From Acidobacteria bacterium 28-1 (lineage in GTDB: Bacteria > Acidobacteriota > Blastocatellia > Pyrinomonadales > Pyrinomonadaceae), in contig MWYZ01000055.1 in the NCBI GenBank assembly GCA_002050365.1, positions 1 to 64,000 on the forward strand: DNA of 64,000 nt, written 5' to 3'. Below the pieces are notes generated by a model. It saw only the letters and a program-made list of their open reading frames with translations, had not been told where the DNA came from and did not search any database. The position numbers and the translations under genes are program-made. Below, piece by piece: positions 1-8,804 of the stretch (its first letter is position 1; every line of letters begins with the position of its first letter).

Positions 1-978
1 GGTTCAGCGGTTAATGCGACAGTGAACATACCGGCATTCGTGCCTGGCACGTTCGCTCCGGTAAACGTAACGTTCACACAAGGTAATCCGGCACTGCCGA
101 GTTCTTTCACGTTACGAGCGGCGAGCCAATTCCACGCCATCTTTATTCGCGTGACGTGCGGCACAGTGACGCCGACGCCGACGCCGGTCGCATCGCCGAC
201 ACCGGGTGCATCGCCGACACCAGTAGCAAGTCCGACGCCGGTAGCATCACCAACGCCGGTAGCATCGCCGACGCCGATGCCGGGTGCTTGCACGTTCAGC
301 AATGGCGGACTCAATCCGCAACCGACATCTAAAAGCGGTGTCGCGGCTCCGGCTGGCTCTTTCTTTAGTGAGCTCCAGAACAACACAGGCAACACAACCG
401 AGTCAAACACAATAGCAGGTTTTGCGTCAACGCAGGGAACATTCCGTTTGGCGGATAATTTTACACTTGGACAACGTTGCAATCTCGCTAGTGTTGTATT
501 TTTTGCCTATCAGACCGGCGCACCGGCAACTCCGTCACCGTTTACAGCTTACACGCTGCGAATATGGAACGGACGACCGGGCGATCCGGGTGCCAGCGTA
601 ATCTTTGGTGATACGACGACCAATCGGTTGGCATCTTCGGTCGATACAATGATTTTCCGTCTCTTTAATTCAGTCGTGCCGGCTCCGGGAAGTCCTCCGG
701 GAACGACGCGGCGGATATGGGCGAATACGGTTACTATCGGCACGACGCTTAATGCTGGTAGCTACTGGTTTGATTGGGCTGCAACGAGCAGCGGACCGAC
801 GAATTTCTCCCCAAGCGTAACAATTAACGGTTCACGTGGCGCGGCTGGTGCTAATGCTCGCCAACTAGATGTAGCAAGCGGCGTGTGGACAGATGTTATT
901 GACACGGGCACTCCGGCAGCGGCACCTGATGTTCCACAAGACTTTCCATTCAACGTAATGGGAACTGCTGCTCCCTAA
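1..978 (+). CDS. 3' part of a secreted/surface protein with a Pro-Thr repeat linker, function unknown
   Basis: The reading frame is open from the first base of the window, so this is the C-terminal part of a longer protein; the GTG at 22 is probably not the start. A region rich in PTPVAS-type hexapeptides (about residues 57-94 of the visible part) looks like an extended linker of a cell-envelope protein. It is followed by a roughly 230-residue domain rich in Thr, Ser, Asn, Gly and Phe with beta-sandwich character (alternating hydrophobics, only two Cys). I do not recognise this domain. Similar linker-plus-domain layouts are common in exported proteins of Acidobacteria. Stop TAA at 976-978, followed by a 13-bp hairpin that may end transcription. 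Export is inferred from composition only, because the N-terminus is outside the window. Confidence 0.7.
   Translation, partial: GSAVNATVNIPAFVPGTFAPVNVTFTQGNPALPSSFTLRAASQFHAIFIRVTCGTVTPTPTPVASPTPGASPTPVASPTPVASPTPVASPTPMPGACTFSNGGLNPQPTSKSGVAAPAGSFFSELQNNTGNTTESNTIAGFASTQGTFRLADNFTLGQRCNLASVVFFAYQTGAPATPSPFTAYTLRIWNGRPGDPGASVIFGDTTTNRLASSVDTMIFRLFNSVVPAPGSPPGTTRRIWANTVTIGTTLNAGSYWFDWAATSSGPTNFSPSVTINGSRGAAGANARQLDVASGVWTDVIDTGTPAAAPDVPQDFPFNVMGTAAP
172..282 (+). repeat. 18-bp tandem repeat encoding PTPVAS units
   Basis: About six imperfect copies of an 18-bp unit (ccgacgccggtagcatcg and variants) encode PTPVAS/PTPGAS hexapeptides. The unit is a multiple of three, so copy-number change would keep the frame and only alter linker length. 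Confidence 0.85.
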
Positions 979-1021
979 TGAATTATTCGGGTGAGTGAAT
1001 TCGATAACAACAGTGGACTCA

Positions 1022-1051
1022 TTGCTGAACTTCAATAATGAAGTTCAGCAA
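1022..1051 (+). terminator. perfect 13-bp hairpin after the surface-protein gene
   Basis: Arms 1022-1034 and 1039-1051 are perfectly complementary with a 4-nt loop. It lies 44 nt after the stop at 978. There is no clear T-run after it, so it may be a weak or Rho-assisted terminator, or an mRNA 3'-end stabiliser. Confidence 0.5.
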
Positions 1052-1141
1052 CCGAGCCATAAACTAAGAACAGCTAGGAGTTAAAAATCCTTCGCCCAAA
1101 ACCGGCAACTAAAAAAGAGCAGGGTTTGGCATAGCATGAAA

Positions 1142-1177
1142 AGGTCGGAGTCAGATAAATTTATCTGACTCCGACCT
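1142..1177. repeat. perfect 36-bp palindrome with core GTCGGAGTCAGATAAA, REP-like
   Basis: An 18-bp arm (1142-1159) is followed directly by its exact reverse complement (1160-1177), and then by a short T-rich stretch on the plus strand (cttttatttt). Palindromes built on the core tcggagtcaga resemble REP elements mobilised by REP-associated tyrosine transposases, but no such transposase is in the window. It could equally act as a bidirectional terminator. The rest of 1178-1410 is AT-rich and shows no other feature; it presumably carries the ribE promoter. Confidence 0.6.
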
Positions 1178-1410
1178 CTTTTATTTTTACGGACGGTTAC
1201 AAGATAAAACCGATTCATTTTCGAGATAACTGGATAAGCAATAAGCAAAAGCACTCTACCAAAGTATTTTGACGACTTGCAAATGTCTGTATCTAATAAA
1301 TGTATCTGTTACTTACTGTTACAGAGTCTTACAAAGTGATAAAATACTTTTAGATATTCAAGCAGTAATACTCTATAGCACTGAGTAAATACAGGCTAAT
1401 AAAAGACATA

Positions 1411-2058
1411 ATGTTCACAGGAATAATTGAAGAGCTAGGTGAAATTTCAAATTTAGAAAAAAGCGTTGGCGGCGCAAGAATAAAAATCTCGGCAAAAGTC
1501 GTTACCGAAAATACGGCGGAAGGCGATTCGATTGCGATCAACGGCGTTTGTCTGACAGCGTTAGATATTAAAGCCGACGGTTTTTCAGCCGACGTTTCAG
1601 GTGAAACTTTAAATCGCACGACTTTGGGAAAATTAAACGTTGGCGCGAAAGTCAATCTGGAACGCGCCGTAACAGTTTCAACCAGACTCGGCGGACACAT
1701 CGTTCAAGGACACGTTGACGCTCGCGGAAAGTTTTTAGAAGCCGTGCAGATAGGTGCCTTTTGGACGGTTCGCGTTTTGTTTCCAAAAAATATTGGACAA
1801 TATCTCGTCTATAAAGGCGCGATTTCAGTTGAAGGAATTAGCCTGACGATTGCCGATTTATCAGAAGATTCGTTTGAAATTGCCGTTATTCCAAAAACTT
1901 GGGAACTGACGAATCTCTCGGCGCTGAAAAGCGGCGACGAAGTTAATCTCGAAGCCGATGTGATTGCTAAATACGTCGAAAGAATTATGCTTTACAAACG
2001 TGAAGAAAAAAACGAAGCAATTACAATAGAAAAACTGACCAAACTCGGTTTTATATGA
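1411..2058 (+). CDS. ribE: riboflavin synthase alpha subunit
   Basis: Catalyses dismutation of two 6,7-dimethyl-8-ribityllumazine molecules to riboflavin plus the pyrimidinedione precursor, the last step of riboflavin synthesis in the cytoplasm. The N-terminus MFTGIIEELG is the family signature and fixes the ATG start. The protein is two tandem lumazine-binding beta-barrels (about residues 1-97 and 98-195); the junction reads GGHIVQGHVD, typical of the family. At 215 residues the length is normal. No FMN riboswitch signature is visible in the 430-bp leader. The stop overlaps the next gene in an ATGA arrangement (2055-2058), so the two are probably translated together. Confidence is high; the family also calls this gene ribC in some organisms. 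Confidence 0.95.
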   Translation: MFTGIIEELGEISNLEKSVGGARIKISAKVVTENTAEGDSIAINGVCLTALDIKADGFSADVSGETLNRTTLGKLNVGAKVNLERAVTVSTRLGGHIVQGHVDARGKFLEAVQIGAFWTVRVLFPKNIGQYLVYKGAISVEGISLTIADLSEDSFEIAVIPKTWELTNLSALKSGDEVNLEADVIAKYVERIMLYKREEKNEAITIEKLTKLGFI

Positions 2059-2515
2059 TTATTCAAGCTGAAACAGCCGAGCAAATTGAAGCGGTGCGAT
2101 TGTTATTTCGAGAATACGAAGCGTGGCTCGGCGTGGATTTGTGTTTCCAATCATTTGAAAAAGAATTGAAAATTTTGCCCGGCAAATATGCTAAACCGTC
2201 GGGCAGATTATTTTTAGCTTCGAGTGATAAAAATATTGCGGGTTGTATTGCTTTAAGAAAACTCGGCGACGCAACGTGCGAAATGAAACGACTTTTTGTT
2301 CGCCCTAATTTTCGCGGCTTGAGTTTAGGACAAATGTTGATTGAAAAGTTGATTGCCGAAGCCGGAGAGATTGGCTATGAACGAATACTACTCGACACTC
2401 TGCCCAAAAAATGCCGAAAGCCGTCGAACTTTACAAATTCTACGGCTTTCGGGAAATTCCGCCTTACTACGAAAATCCACATCAAGAAACGCTTTTTATG
2501 GAAAAAGTTTTGTAA
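2055..2515 (+). pseudogene. GNAT N-acetyltransferase, frameshifted at an A6 run
   Basis: The first 117 or so residues are a good GNAT domain (conserved strand KRLFVRPNFRGLSLGQMLIEKL, written in part, and LLDTLP). After LDTLP the frame passes an A6 run (2406-2411) and turns into basic nonsense that ends at 2519. Re-reading from the A-run in the minus-one frame restores a canonical C-terminus: MPKAVELYKFYGF, then REIPPYYENP, then LFMEKVL and stop at 2513-2515. The gene therefore carries a +2 or -1 length change in the homopolymer. Explanations are a sequencing or assembly error, a real null allele, or slippage at the A-run; the sequence alone cannot separate them. Acceptor substrate unknown. 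Translationally coupled to ribE by an ATGA overlap. Confidence 0.75.
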
Positions 2516-2617
2516 ATAAATTGGGAAATGAAGAAACAAAGGCAAAAGTTTTCAATTTATTTTCTCACTTTTACCTTTATTTCCAAGTTGTTTTGTTTTA
2601 TCTCTTCACTTTTTCCT

Positions 2618-4282
2618 TTATTTCATATTCTTACGCGCTAATCTCTCGTCCATAATCGCCGTTTGATAAACGAATGCCGCCATGATCGTCGCCGCCTGTT
2701 TCATATCGTCGGCTTGAATACGATCGAAAACGTCCTGGTTTGAATGGTGCGTTCTGGTGTCGTATTCGATTTCATCTTGGATAAACTGGAATCCGGGAAG
2801 TCCGATTCTGTCAAAAGATTGATGGTCTGTTCCGCCGGTGTTTGAAAGCGTGGTGGTTTTCGCGCCCATATCGGCAAACGGTTCAAGCCAGGCTTTGAAA
2901 ATCGGCGCGACCGCCGCATTGCCTTGCAGATAAACGCCGCGAATTTTGCCCGTGCCGTTGTCGAGATTGTAGTAAGCGGAAAGTTTTTCATAATCCGCAC
3001 CTTTAACTAGTTCGGGTTTTTGCCCTTGACCGCCGCCTTTCATTTCTCCGAAATGCTGCGTCACGTAATTCGACGAGCCGTAAAGTCCTTGTTCTTCGCC
3101 CGACCAAAGCGCAACGCGAATTGTGCGGCGCGGTTTCAACCCCGACGCTTGGATAATTCTCGCCGCTTCCATCGCCACGGCAACGCCCGCCGCATTGTCG
3201 GTTGCGCCCGTTCCCGCGTGCCACGAATCCATATGCCCGCCGAGCATCACGACTTCGTCTTTAATGCGCGGGTCGGTTCCCGGAATTTCCGCGACGGTGT
3301 TGTAAGCCATCGGGTCGTTATCGCTGTATTCGGCTTGAATGTTAACCGTCATTTTCAGATTTTCGCCCTGATTTATCATTCTGACCAAGCGATTGTAATG
3401 TTCGGTGGCGAGCGTCATTTGCGGAATCATTTTCGCTTCGGCTTCTTTTTGCTGCGGCTGCATAAGAGAGCGTCTCAAAGCGGCGAAATCCGTCATATCC
3501 GGCGGAATGTTTTGAGCGACGGTTGCGCCCTGCACGAAAAGCGTTCCGCCGCTGCCGCCGCGACTATTATCAACCAAAACAGCCGCGCCTTCCTGCAATA
3601 AAAAGTTCGCCCGTTTGATGCTTTGCAAAAATCCCTGTATCCGCTGCTGTTGCTGTTCGGGCGTCGCTTGCGATTGCTGCGGACGCTGCACGGTTGCCGG
3701 GTCCGGCGCGTTTGCCAGTTTTGTTAATTGTTCGTCGGTCAGCCGTTCCGATAAAGGTTTTTCCTCGACTTTTAATTCGCGCACGTCGGAAACCAATACT
3801 ATTTTGTCTTTCAACTTACCTTTGTATTTTTCATAATCGGCATCGGTTTTGACATTAAAATAAACCACCTCGCTCGTGATCGCTCCTTTGGTCGAAGGCG
3901 ACCAGGCTTTCGGGTAAGCGATGAGCGGAATATCATACGGCGCGGAAATCTGCGCGTTGAAATTTTTCAAAGTCCAGCCGCGTCCGAACGGTCCCCACGC
4001 TTCGAGTTTGGCGTTTTGCATTCCCCATTTCGTCATCTGGTCGCGCGTCCATTCATTGGCGCGTTTCATCTGCGGCGAGCCGGTCAGACGCGCGCCGATA
4101 ACGTCCGTCAGATAGCTCAAAGTTTGCATTACTTGCGAACGATTCGTTCCTTCATCTTTGATTTTGTCAATAATTTCCTTCGGTGCTTGAAAGGGCGCGG
4201 GCGCGGCTACCTGTCCAAAAGCGACGGTCGGAAGCAGAAAAGCGTAAAGTAGAAAAACGCTTAGAATCTTGCGTCTTAACAT
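2618..4282 (-). CDS. secreted M28-family aminopeptidase with PA domain
   Basis: Probable exported zinc aminopeptidase or carboxypeptidase. Signal peptide at residues 1-24 (LLYAFLLPTVAFGQ, cleavage after AFGQ). Residues 100-310 form a protease-associated domain region with a Gln/Pro-rich insert (QQSQATPEQQQQ). The catalytic M28 domain follows with the two-zinc ligands and catalytic residues visible in GGHMDSWHAGTGATDNAAG, ALWSGEEQGLYG and GTDHQSFDRIGLPGF. 554 residues is usual for the PA-M28 subgroup. It is separated from the upstream minus-strand methyltransferase gene by a heptamer-based hairpin, so it probably has its own promoter. It would act in the periplasm or outside the cell on peptides; the exact specificity is not readable. 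Confidence 0.88.
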   Translation of the reverse strand: MLRRKILSVFLLYAFLLPTVAFGQVAAPAPFQAPKEIIDKIKDEGTNRSQVMQTLSYLTDVIGARLTGSPQMKRANEWTRDQMTKWGMQNAKLEAWGPFGRGWTLKNFNAQISAPYDIPLIAYPKAWSPSTKGAITSEVVYFNVKTDADYEKYKGKLKDKIVLVSDVRELKVEEKPLSERLTDEQLTKLANAPDPATVQRPQQSQATPEQQQQRIQGFLQSIKRANFLLQEGAAVLVDNSRGGSGGTLFVQGATVAQNIPPDMTDFAALRRSLMQPQQKEAEAKMIPQMTLATEHYNRLVRMINQGENLKMTVNIQAEYSDNDPMAYNTVAEIPGTDPRIKDEVVMLGGHMDSWHAGTGATDNAAGVAVAMEAARIIQASGLKPRRTIRVALWSGEEQGLYGSSNYVTQHFGEMKGGGQGQKPELVKGADYEKLSAYYNLDNGTGKIRGVYLQGNAAVAPIFKAWLEPFADMGAKTTTLSNTGGTDHQSFDRIGLPGFQFIQDEIEYDTRTHHSNQDVFDRIQADDMKQAATIMAAFVYQTAIMDERLARKNMK

Positions 4283-4364
4283 TATTTAATTCTCCTAGAA
4301 AATTTTTATGACTTTTGATAGAAAAGTTTTGTTTAGTTATACCTCAAAGGCGTGGAAAGGTTTC

Positions 4365-4408
4365 AGGATAATGGATAATGGAAAAAATTTTTAATTATCC
4401 ATTATCCT
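4365..4408. repeat. inverted pair of GGATAAT heptamer arrays
   Basis: Arms 4365-4379 and 4394-4408 are perfect 15-bp reverse complements, each made of two 7-bp units. The right arm contains the last bases of the upstream minus-strand gene's stop codon. It probably forms the 3' hairpin of the methyltransferase transcript. One of many short-period arrays in the window. Confidence 0.8.
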
Positions 4409-4985
4409 AAGTTTTCCAAGTGAGCGTGTAAGCGGGCGGAACATTTTTCATTATTAACGGGCTTTTTTCTGCTTTGCCGTAGCGCGTTTCCATATACTCG
4501 CGGAGTTTGACGGCGGACGGGAAAAAGAAACCGTGAGCGTATTGAAATGTGCGAAAAACGCAGCCCGTCTGCATAAATTTGTCAATTTCAGCAAAGATTT
4601 CTTCGCCGACTTCATTCGGCAGGGAAACGAAAGGCAGACAGCAAATAATACAACCGACTTTGCCGAGCTTTGATTTTTGGTGAAGCGCGAAAACATCGCA
4701 GGCGTTCCCGCACACAAATCGCAAGTTCGCGTAATTTTTTCTGAGCGACCGAACGAGCGTTTTATCAATTTCGATGCCGAGATAGGATTCTTTATCGGGA
4801 ACAACTTCCTGCAAAAACTTCGTAATTGCGCCTGTTCCAACGCCAAGTTCGAGAACGATGTTTTTTTTATTCGGAGAAATTTCTTCAACCATTTTCTGCG
4901 CGAGTTCAGGCGACGACGGCGTTATCGCCCCGACTTTAAGCGGGTTTTTAAAAAATGCTTGGAGAAATTCGATATTTTCGTTCAT
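4407..4985 (-). CDS. class I SAM-dependent methyltransferase, phospholipid N-methyltransferase/KsgA-like type
   Basis: The SAM-binding loop is clear: VLELGVGTGAITKFLQEV (about residues 45-62), followed by the acidic strand GIEIDK. The N-terminus (FLQAFFKNPLKVGAITPSS) resembles small phospholipid N-methyltransferases of the PmtA type, in which a phosphatidylethanolamine head group is methylated. The 192-residue length also fits that group. rRNA adenine dimethylases share the SAM loop but are longer and have a C-terminal domain missing here. The start is 8 nt after the topA stop, so it is likely co-transcribed with topA and dprA. The stop codon is embedded in a heptamer array. Substrate assignment is inference. 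Confidence 0.75.
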   Translation of the reverse strand: MNENIEFLQAFFKNPLKVGAITPSSPELAQKMVEEISPNKKNIVLELGVGTGAITKFLQEVVPDKESYLGIEIDKTLVRSLRKNYANLRFVCGNACDVFALHQKSKLGKVGCIICCLPFVSLPNEVGEEIFAEIDKFMQTGCVFRTFQYAHGFFFPSAVKLREYMETRYGKAEKSPLIMKNVPPAYTLTWKT

Positions 4986-4993
4986 TCCAAAAT

Positions 4994-7540
4994 TTAACCG
5001 ACGGAAACAGGAACTCTTGATTCTGCGTCTGAACTTTGTGTTACATCGTTGACCGTAATCTTATAATCACAACCGTCAGTTTGGCAATAGCGGAACGTGC
5101 CTTCTTTCTTCGTCGTCTTTTCCAAAATAAACGGCGCACGGCATTTTGGACACGGTTGGCTAACGGGTTTGTCCCAATAAACCGCGTCGCATTTCGGATA
5201 ATTTACGCAGCCGTAAAACGCTTTGCCGCGCTTGGATTTTTTAACGGCGATTTCTCCGTCTTTACATTTCGGACAAGCAATTCCGATTGTTTCACGCTTA
5301 ACGTAATCGCATTTCGGATAATTCGAGCAGGAAATGAATTCGCCGAATCTGCCTTGCCGTTTGACGAGTTTCGCTTTATCTTTCGGGCAGATTTCGTCGA
5401 GTTCGACCGGCGGCGCTACCGTCGTCGTCGCCCCGCTTTTTTTATCAATTTTGCGGATATTTTTGCAATCCGGATAACCCGTGCAGCCGTAAAACGCGCC
5501 GAATCGTCCGCGCTTTAAAGCCATATCTTTGCCGCACAATTCACAGCTTGGAACTTGTTCAACTTCAGTTTGCGCTTCGCCGTTTTCTGCTGATTGCTCA
5601 CCGTTGACCGCTGATTTCCTGGCGGCAACTTCTCTCGTGGTTTTACATTCGGGATAATTCTCGCAAGCTAGATACTGTCCGAAGCGTCCGAATTTTATAA
5701 CCATTCCCGCGCCGCATTTTTCGCAAATCTCGTCGGTTGGAATCGCCTGCTTTTTGACGTTTTTGATATTTTCAGTGGCTTCCGACAAATCTTTTGAAAA
5801 CTTGCCGTAAAAATCGCGCATCGCGTCGCGCCAGTCGAGTTTGCCGTCTTCAATCTCGTCAAGATTTAATTCCATCCGCGCCGTGTAAGTCGGATTAAAA
5901 AGGTCGGAAAAGTTTTTGACGAGCAAATCGTTGACGGTCATACCCATCGTCGTCGGGTGAAATTTGCCTTCGAGTTTTTCGACGTATTCGCGGTCTTGAA
6001 TCGTCGTCATAATCGCCGCGTAGGTCGAAGGTCGCCCGATACCTTGTTCCTCCAGAGCCTTAACCAAAGTCGCCTCCGTATAACGCGGCGGCGGTTCAGT
6101 AAAATGCTGTTCGGGCATGATTTTATTGAGTTTTAGATTCTCGCCCCGTTCGACTTGCGGCAGATTTTTTTCTTCGTCGTCATCTTCCGCGTCGGCTGGT
6201 TTTTCGTCGCGTCCTTCCTGATAAACTTTCAAAAAGCCGTCGAATTTCTGAACCGAACCAGTGGCGCGAAACATAAATCTACCCGCTTTAATGTCAATCG
6301 TCGTTTGGTCGAAAATCGCGGCTGTCATTTGCGAAGCGACGAAGCGTTTCCAAATCAAAGTATAAAGTTTCAGTTCGTCAGCGCTCAAATAATTCTTCAA
6401 ATTATCGGGCGTGCGATTAACATCGGTCGGGCGAATTGCTTCGTGCGCGTCCTGTGCGTCTTTTTTTCCGCGATATATTATTGGTTTTTCAGGTAAGTAT
6501 TTACCGCCATAATTGCCGCCGATAAAATCCCGAGCTTCCGACAAAGCCGTGTCGGACACGCGCACCGAATCTGAACGCATATAAGTTATCAAACCGACTG
6601 TGCCTTCGCTTCCGACTTCCATACCTTCGTAAAGTTTCTGTGCGGTCGTCATCGTCCGTTTGACGGAAAAACCGAGTTTTCTGGCTGCTTCCTGCTGCAA
6701 TTTGGAAGTGATAAACGGCGGTGTCGGATTGCGTTTTCTCTCCTTCGTCGTCACCGAATCAACGATGAAGTTTTCTCGCCCGGCTTCTTCGACAATTGAT
6801 TTTGCCGTCGCTTCATCTTTAATGTGCGTTTCGGTCTTTTTCAAATCTTGTTCAAAGCCGCTGGTCTTGACGGTTAAATCTTCGATTTTATAGAGTCGCG
6901 CGTCAAAATTCGGCGGCAGCTTGGCGGTGAGATTAGCGATGATTGTCCAGTATTCGGTTTTGACGAACGCCTCGATTTCGCGCTCGCGATCAACAACCAT
7001 CCGCACGGCGACGGTTTGCACTCGTCCCGCGCTTAATTTTCCGCCGATGGTTTTCCACAAAATCGGCGAGACTTTATAGCCGACAAGTCTATCAAGAATG
7101 CGCCGCGCTTGCTGTGCGTCAACCAAATCTTTGTTAATTTGTTTCGGTTCTTTGAAAGCGTCCTTTATCGCGTTTTTAGTGATTTCATTAAACATCACGC
7201 GAAAAACCTGTTTTGCCGGACGCTTCGGCACGATTTCTTCAGCGAGATGCTGACAAATCGCTTCGCCTTCGCGGTCCGGGTCAGCCGCCAGATAAATTGT
7301 GTCCGAATCTTTCGCCGCGCGTTTCAAATCCGACACGACCTTCTTATTATTGCGTTTCTTTTTGTCGGGAATGACTTCGTAAGTCGGCTCGAAATTATTT
7401 TCGATGTCCACGCCGAGTTCTTTCGAGGGCAAATCCTTGATATGCCCAATCGAGGCGAGAACGAGATAATCGCTTCCGAGATATTTGTTGATGGTTTTCG
7501 CCTTTGCGGGCGATTCGACGATAACTAAATTTTTTGCCAT
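4994..7540 (-). CDS. topA: DNA topoisomerase I (type IA) with five zinc-ribbon repeats
   Basis: Relaxes negative supercoils by single-strand passage. N-terminal TOPRIM domain: VIVESPAKAKTINKYLG at residues 7-23, then AADPDREGE at 85-93. The catalytic tyrosine is Tyr320 in GLITYMRSDS. The C-terminal 260 residues hold five topoisomerase zinc-ribbon units with FGxFxxCxxYPxC patterns. The third unit starts CPKD, so one of its four cysteines is replaced and it may not bind zinc. 848 residues is normal for bacterial TopA. It sits between dprA and a methyltransferase gene in one minus-strand run, the common dprA-topA neighbourhood. About 108 bp separate it from dprA; I see nothing specific there. 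Confidence 0.97.
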   Translation of the reverse strand: MAKNLVIVESPAKAKTINKYLGSDYLVLASIGHIKDLPSKELGVDIENNFEPTYEVIPDKKKRNNKKVVSDLKRAAKDSDTIYLAADPDREGEAICQHLAEEIVPKRPAKQVFRVMFNEITKNAIKDAFKEPKQINKDLVDAQQARRILDRLVGYKVSPILWKTIGGKLSAGRVQTVAVRMVVDREREIEAFVKTEYWTIIANLTAKLPPNFDARLYKIEDLTVKTSGFEQDLKKTETHIKDEATAKSIVEEAGRENFIVDSVTTKERKRNPTPPFITSKLQQEAARKLGFSVKRTMTTAQKLYEGMEVGSEGTVGLITYMRSDSVRVSDTALSEARDFIGGNYGGKYLPEKPIIYRGKKDAQDAHEAIRPTDVNRTPDNLKNYLSADELKLYTLIWKRFVASQMTAAIFDQTTIDIKAGRFMFRATGSVQKFDGFLKVYQEGRDEKPADAEDDDEEKNLPQVERGENLKLNKIMPEQHFTEPPPRYTEATLVKALEEQGIGRPSTYAAIMTTIQDREYVEKLEGKFHPTTMGMTVNDLLVKNFSDLFNPTYTARMELNLDEIEDGKLDWRDAMRDFYGKFSKDLSEATENIKNVKKQAIPTDEICEKCGAGMVIKFGRFGQYLACENYPECKTTREVAARKSAVNGEQSAENGEAQTEVEQVPSCELCGKDMALKRGRFGAFYGCTGYPDCKNIRKIDKKSGATTTVAPPVELDEICPKDKAKLVKRQGRFGEFISCSNYPKCDYVKRETIGIACPKCKDGEIAVKKSKRGKAFYGCVNYPKCDAVYWDKPVSQPCPKCRAPFILEKTTKKEGTFRYCQTDGCDYKITVNDVTQSSDAESRVPVSVG

Positions 7541-7648
7541 TTTTTGTAAAACTTATTTAATAAACTGTATTGAGCAAACTCTATGTTGCGCGATTTTGTC
7601 AAATTCGTGATGGTCGGCAGTCAAAATCCTTAAGCATTTAAATTATGA

Positions 7649-8773
7649 TTAGATTTTTCTCGCGTAATGCTTGCCCGGAAGTGTGCGAACGAGTTCGCGC
7701 ATTTCCAAACCTAGCAAAACCGCGTTCAAATCGCCAAACGATAATCCGCTTTCTTCCAGCAAAGTGTCAAAGTGCGCCGCTTCATCGGCTGATAGAAATT
7801 GCCAAATCTTTCGCTCGTTGTCATCTAAACCGGCGGGAACGAATTCCGACTGTTTTGTTTCCTTTGTCTTTTTCTCGTCAATCTTCGGCGGCAAAATTGC
7901 GGCTGAAATTTCTTGCGGCAATTCGGAAACAACGTCTTGCCATTGTTGAACTAATTTCGCGCCCGATTTTATCAAATAATTCGTGCCGAAAGAATTTTTC
8001 GACGTGATATTTCCCGGCACAGCCAAGACTTCGCGGTTTTGCTCCATTGCAAGTCGCGCCGTTATTAAAGAACCGCTCCGCTCCGACGCTTCAACTAATA
8101 GAATTCCCAAACTCAAGCCGCTTATGATTCGGTTTCGATACGGAAAGTTGTCCTTAAGCGGCGGCGTTCCGAGCGGGAACTGAGATACGATTGCGCCGCC
8201 CGCGTCTAAAATCTCATCAACTAACTTCGCATTTTCTTTTGGATAAACTCCGTCAATGCCCGTTCCGAGAACGGCGATTGTTTTTCCCTTTCCGGCAATC
8301 GCGCCGCGGTGAGCCGCCGAATCAATTCCGCGCGCCAGACCTGAAACAATACAAATTCCATTAGTCGCTAAATCACGCGAGAGCATTTCCGAAGCATTTT
8401 CGCCGTAAGTCGAGCATCGGCGCGAGCCAACCACCGCGACGCACGGCGCGTCGAAACACGCCTGCCAATCGCCTTTGACGTAAAGCGTTATCGGCGGGTC
8501 AGCGATTTCGCGCAGTAGATACGGATAACCGCCGTCGTCGAGAATTAGAACATCGCCGCCCAAATTCCTAACCGTTTCTAATTCTTCTTCCGCCTTTTCG
8601 TGAAATTCGCGTTTCAAGATGCTTTCGATTGATTCCGGTTTGAGGCGTAACGATTCGAGTTCGTTTCGGCGAGCGTGAAAGACGTTTTCCGCCGAGCCGA
8701 ATTTTTCCAACAGCTTGGTCACGGCGCGAGGTCCAATTTGCGGAGTCATATTTAACGAAATCCAGTCTTTCAT
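7649..8773 (-). CDS. dprA: DNA-processing protein DprA
   Basis: Loads RecA onto incoming single-stranded DNA during natural transformation. An N-terminal helix-hairpin-helix/SAM-like region (LNMTPQIGPRAVTKLLEKFG) is followed by the Rossmann-fold core with VAVVGSRRCSTYGE, VSGLARGIDSAAHRG and VLGTGIDGVYPKEN, and NRIISGLSLG near residue 220. A C-terminal winged-helix DprA_WH domain covers about residues 310-370. 374 residues is typical. The ATG (8771-8773) is immediately next to a heptamer array forming the left arm of an inverted repeat around the upstream four-helix gene, so its native promoter may be upstream of that gene or displaced. Presence suggests at least ancestral competence; no other competence gene is in the window. 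Confidence 0.95.
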   Translation of the reverse strand: MKDWISLNMTPQIGPRAVTKLLEKFGSAENVFHARRNELESLRLKPESIESILKREFHEKAEEELETVRNLGGDVLILDDGGYPYLLREIADPPITLYVKGDWQACFDAPCVAVVGSRRCSTYGENASEMLSRDLATNGICIVSGLARGIDSAAHRGAIAGKGKTIAVLGTGIDGVYPKENAKLVDEILDAGGAIVSQFPLGTPPLKDNFPYRNRIISGLSLGILLVEASERSGSLITARLAMEQNREVLAVPGNITSKNSFGTNYLIKSGAKLVQQWQDVVSELPQEISAAILPPKIDEKKTKETKQSEFVPAGLDDNERKIWQFLSADEAAHFDTLLEESGLSFGDLNAVLLGLEMRELVRTLPGKHYARKI

Positions 8774-8804
8774 ATTTTGGATTTTAGATTTTGGATTTTG
8801 GATT
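8774..8804. repeat. TCCAAAA heptamer array, left arm of a 31-bp inverted repeat
   Basis: Four and a half units of the 7-bp repeat with one variant unit (attttaga). It is an exact reverse complement of 9188-9218. The last codons and stop of the four-helix gene (NPKSKI) lie inside it. The first 30 nt of the unit pattern (8775-8804) recur identically inside aroA at 22200-22229. Confidence 0.9.

Noticed and set aside
978-1410. FMN riboswitch before ribE
   Set aside because: No recognisable conserved aptamer segments in the 430-bp leader.
2406-2412. Programmed frameshift in the GNAT gene
   Set aside because: No proper slippery heptamer in the zero frame and no downstream stem or pseudoknot is evident; acetyltransferases of this family are not known to need it.
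3020-3601. 193-codon plus-strand open frame in the first M28 gene
   Set aside because: Antisense to a peptidase with all catalytic motifs; composition is that of a shadow frame.
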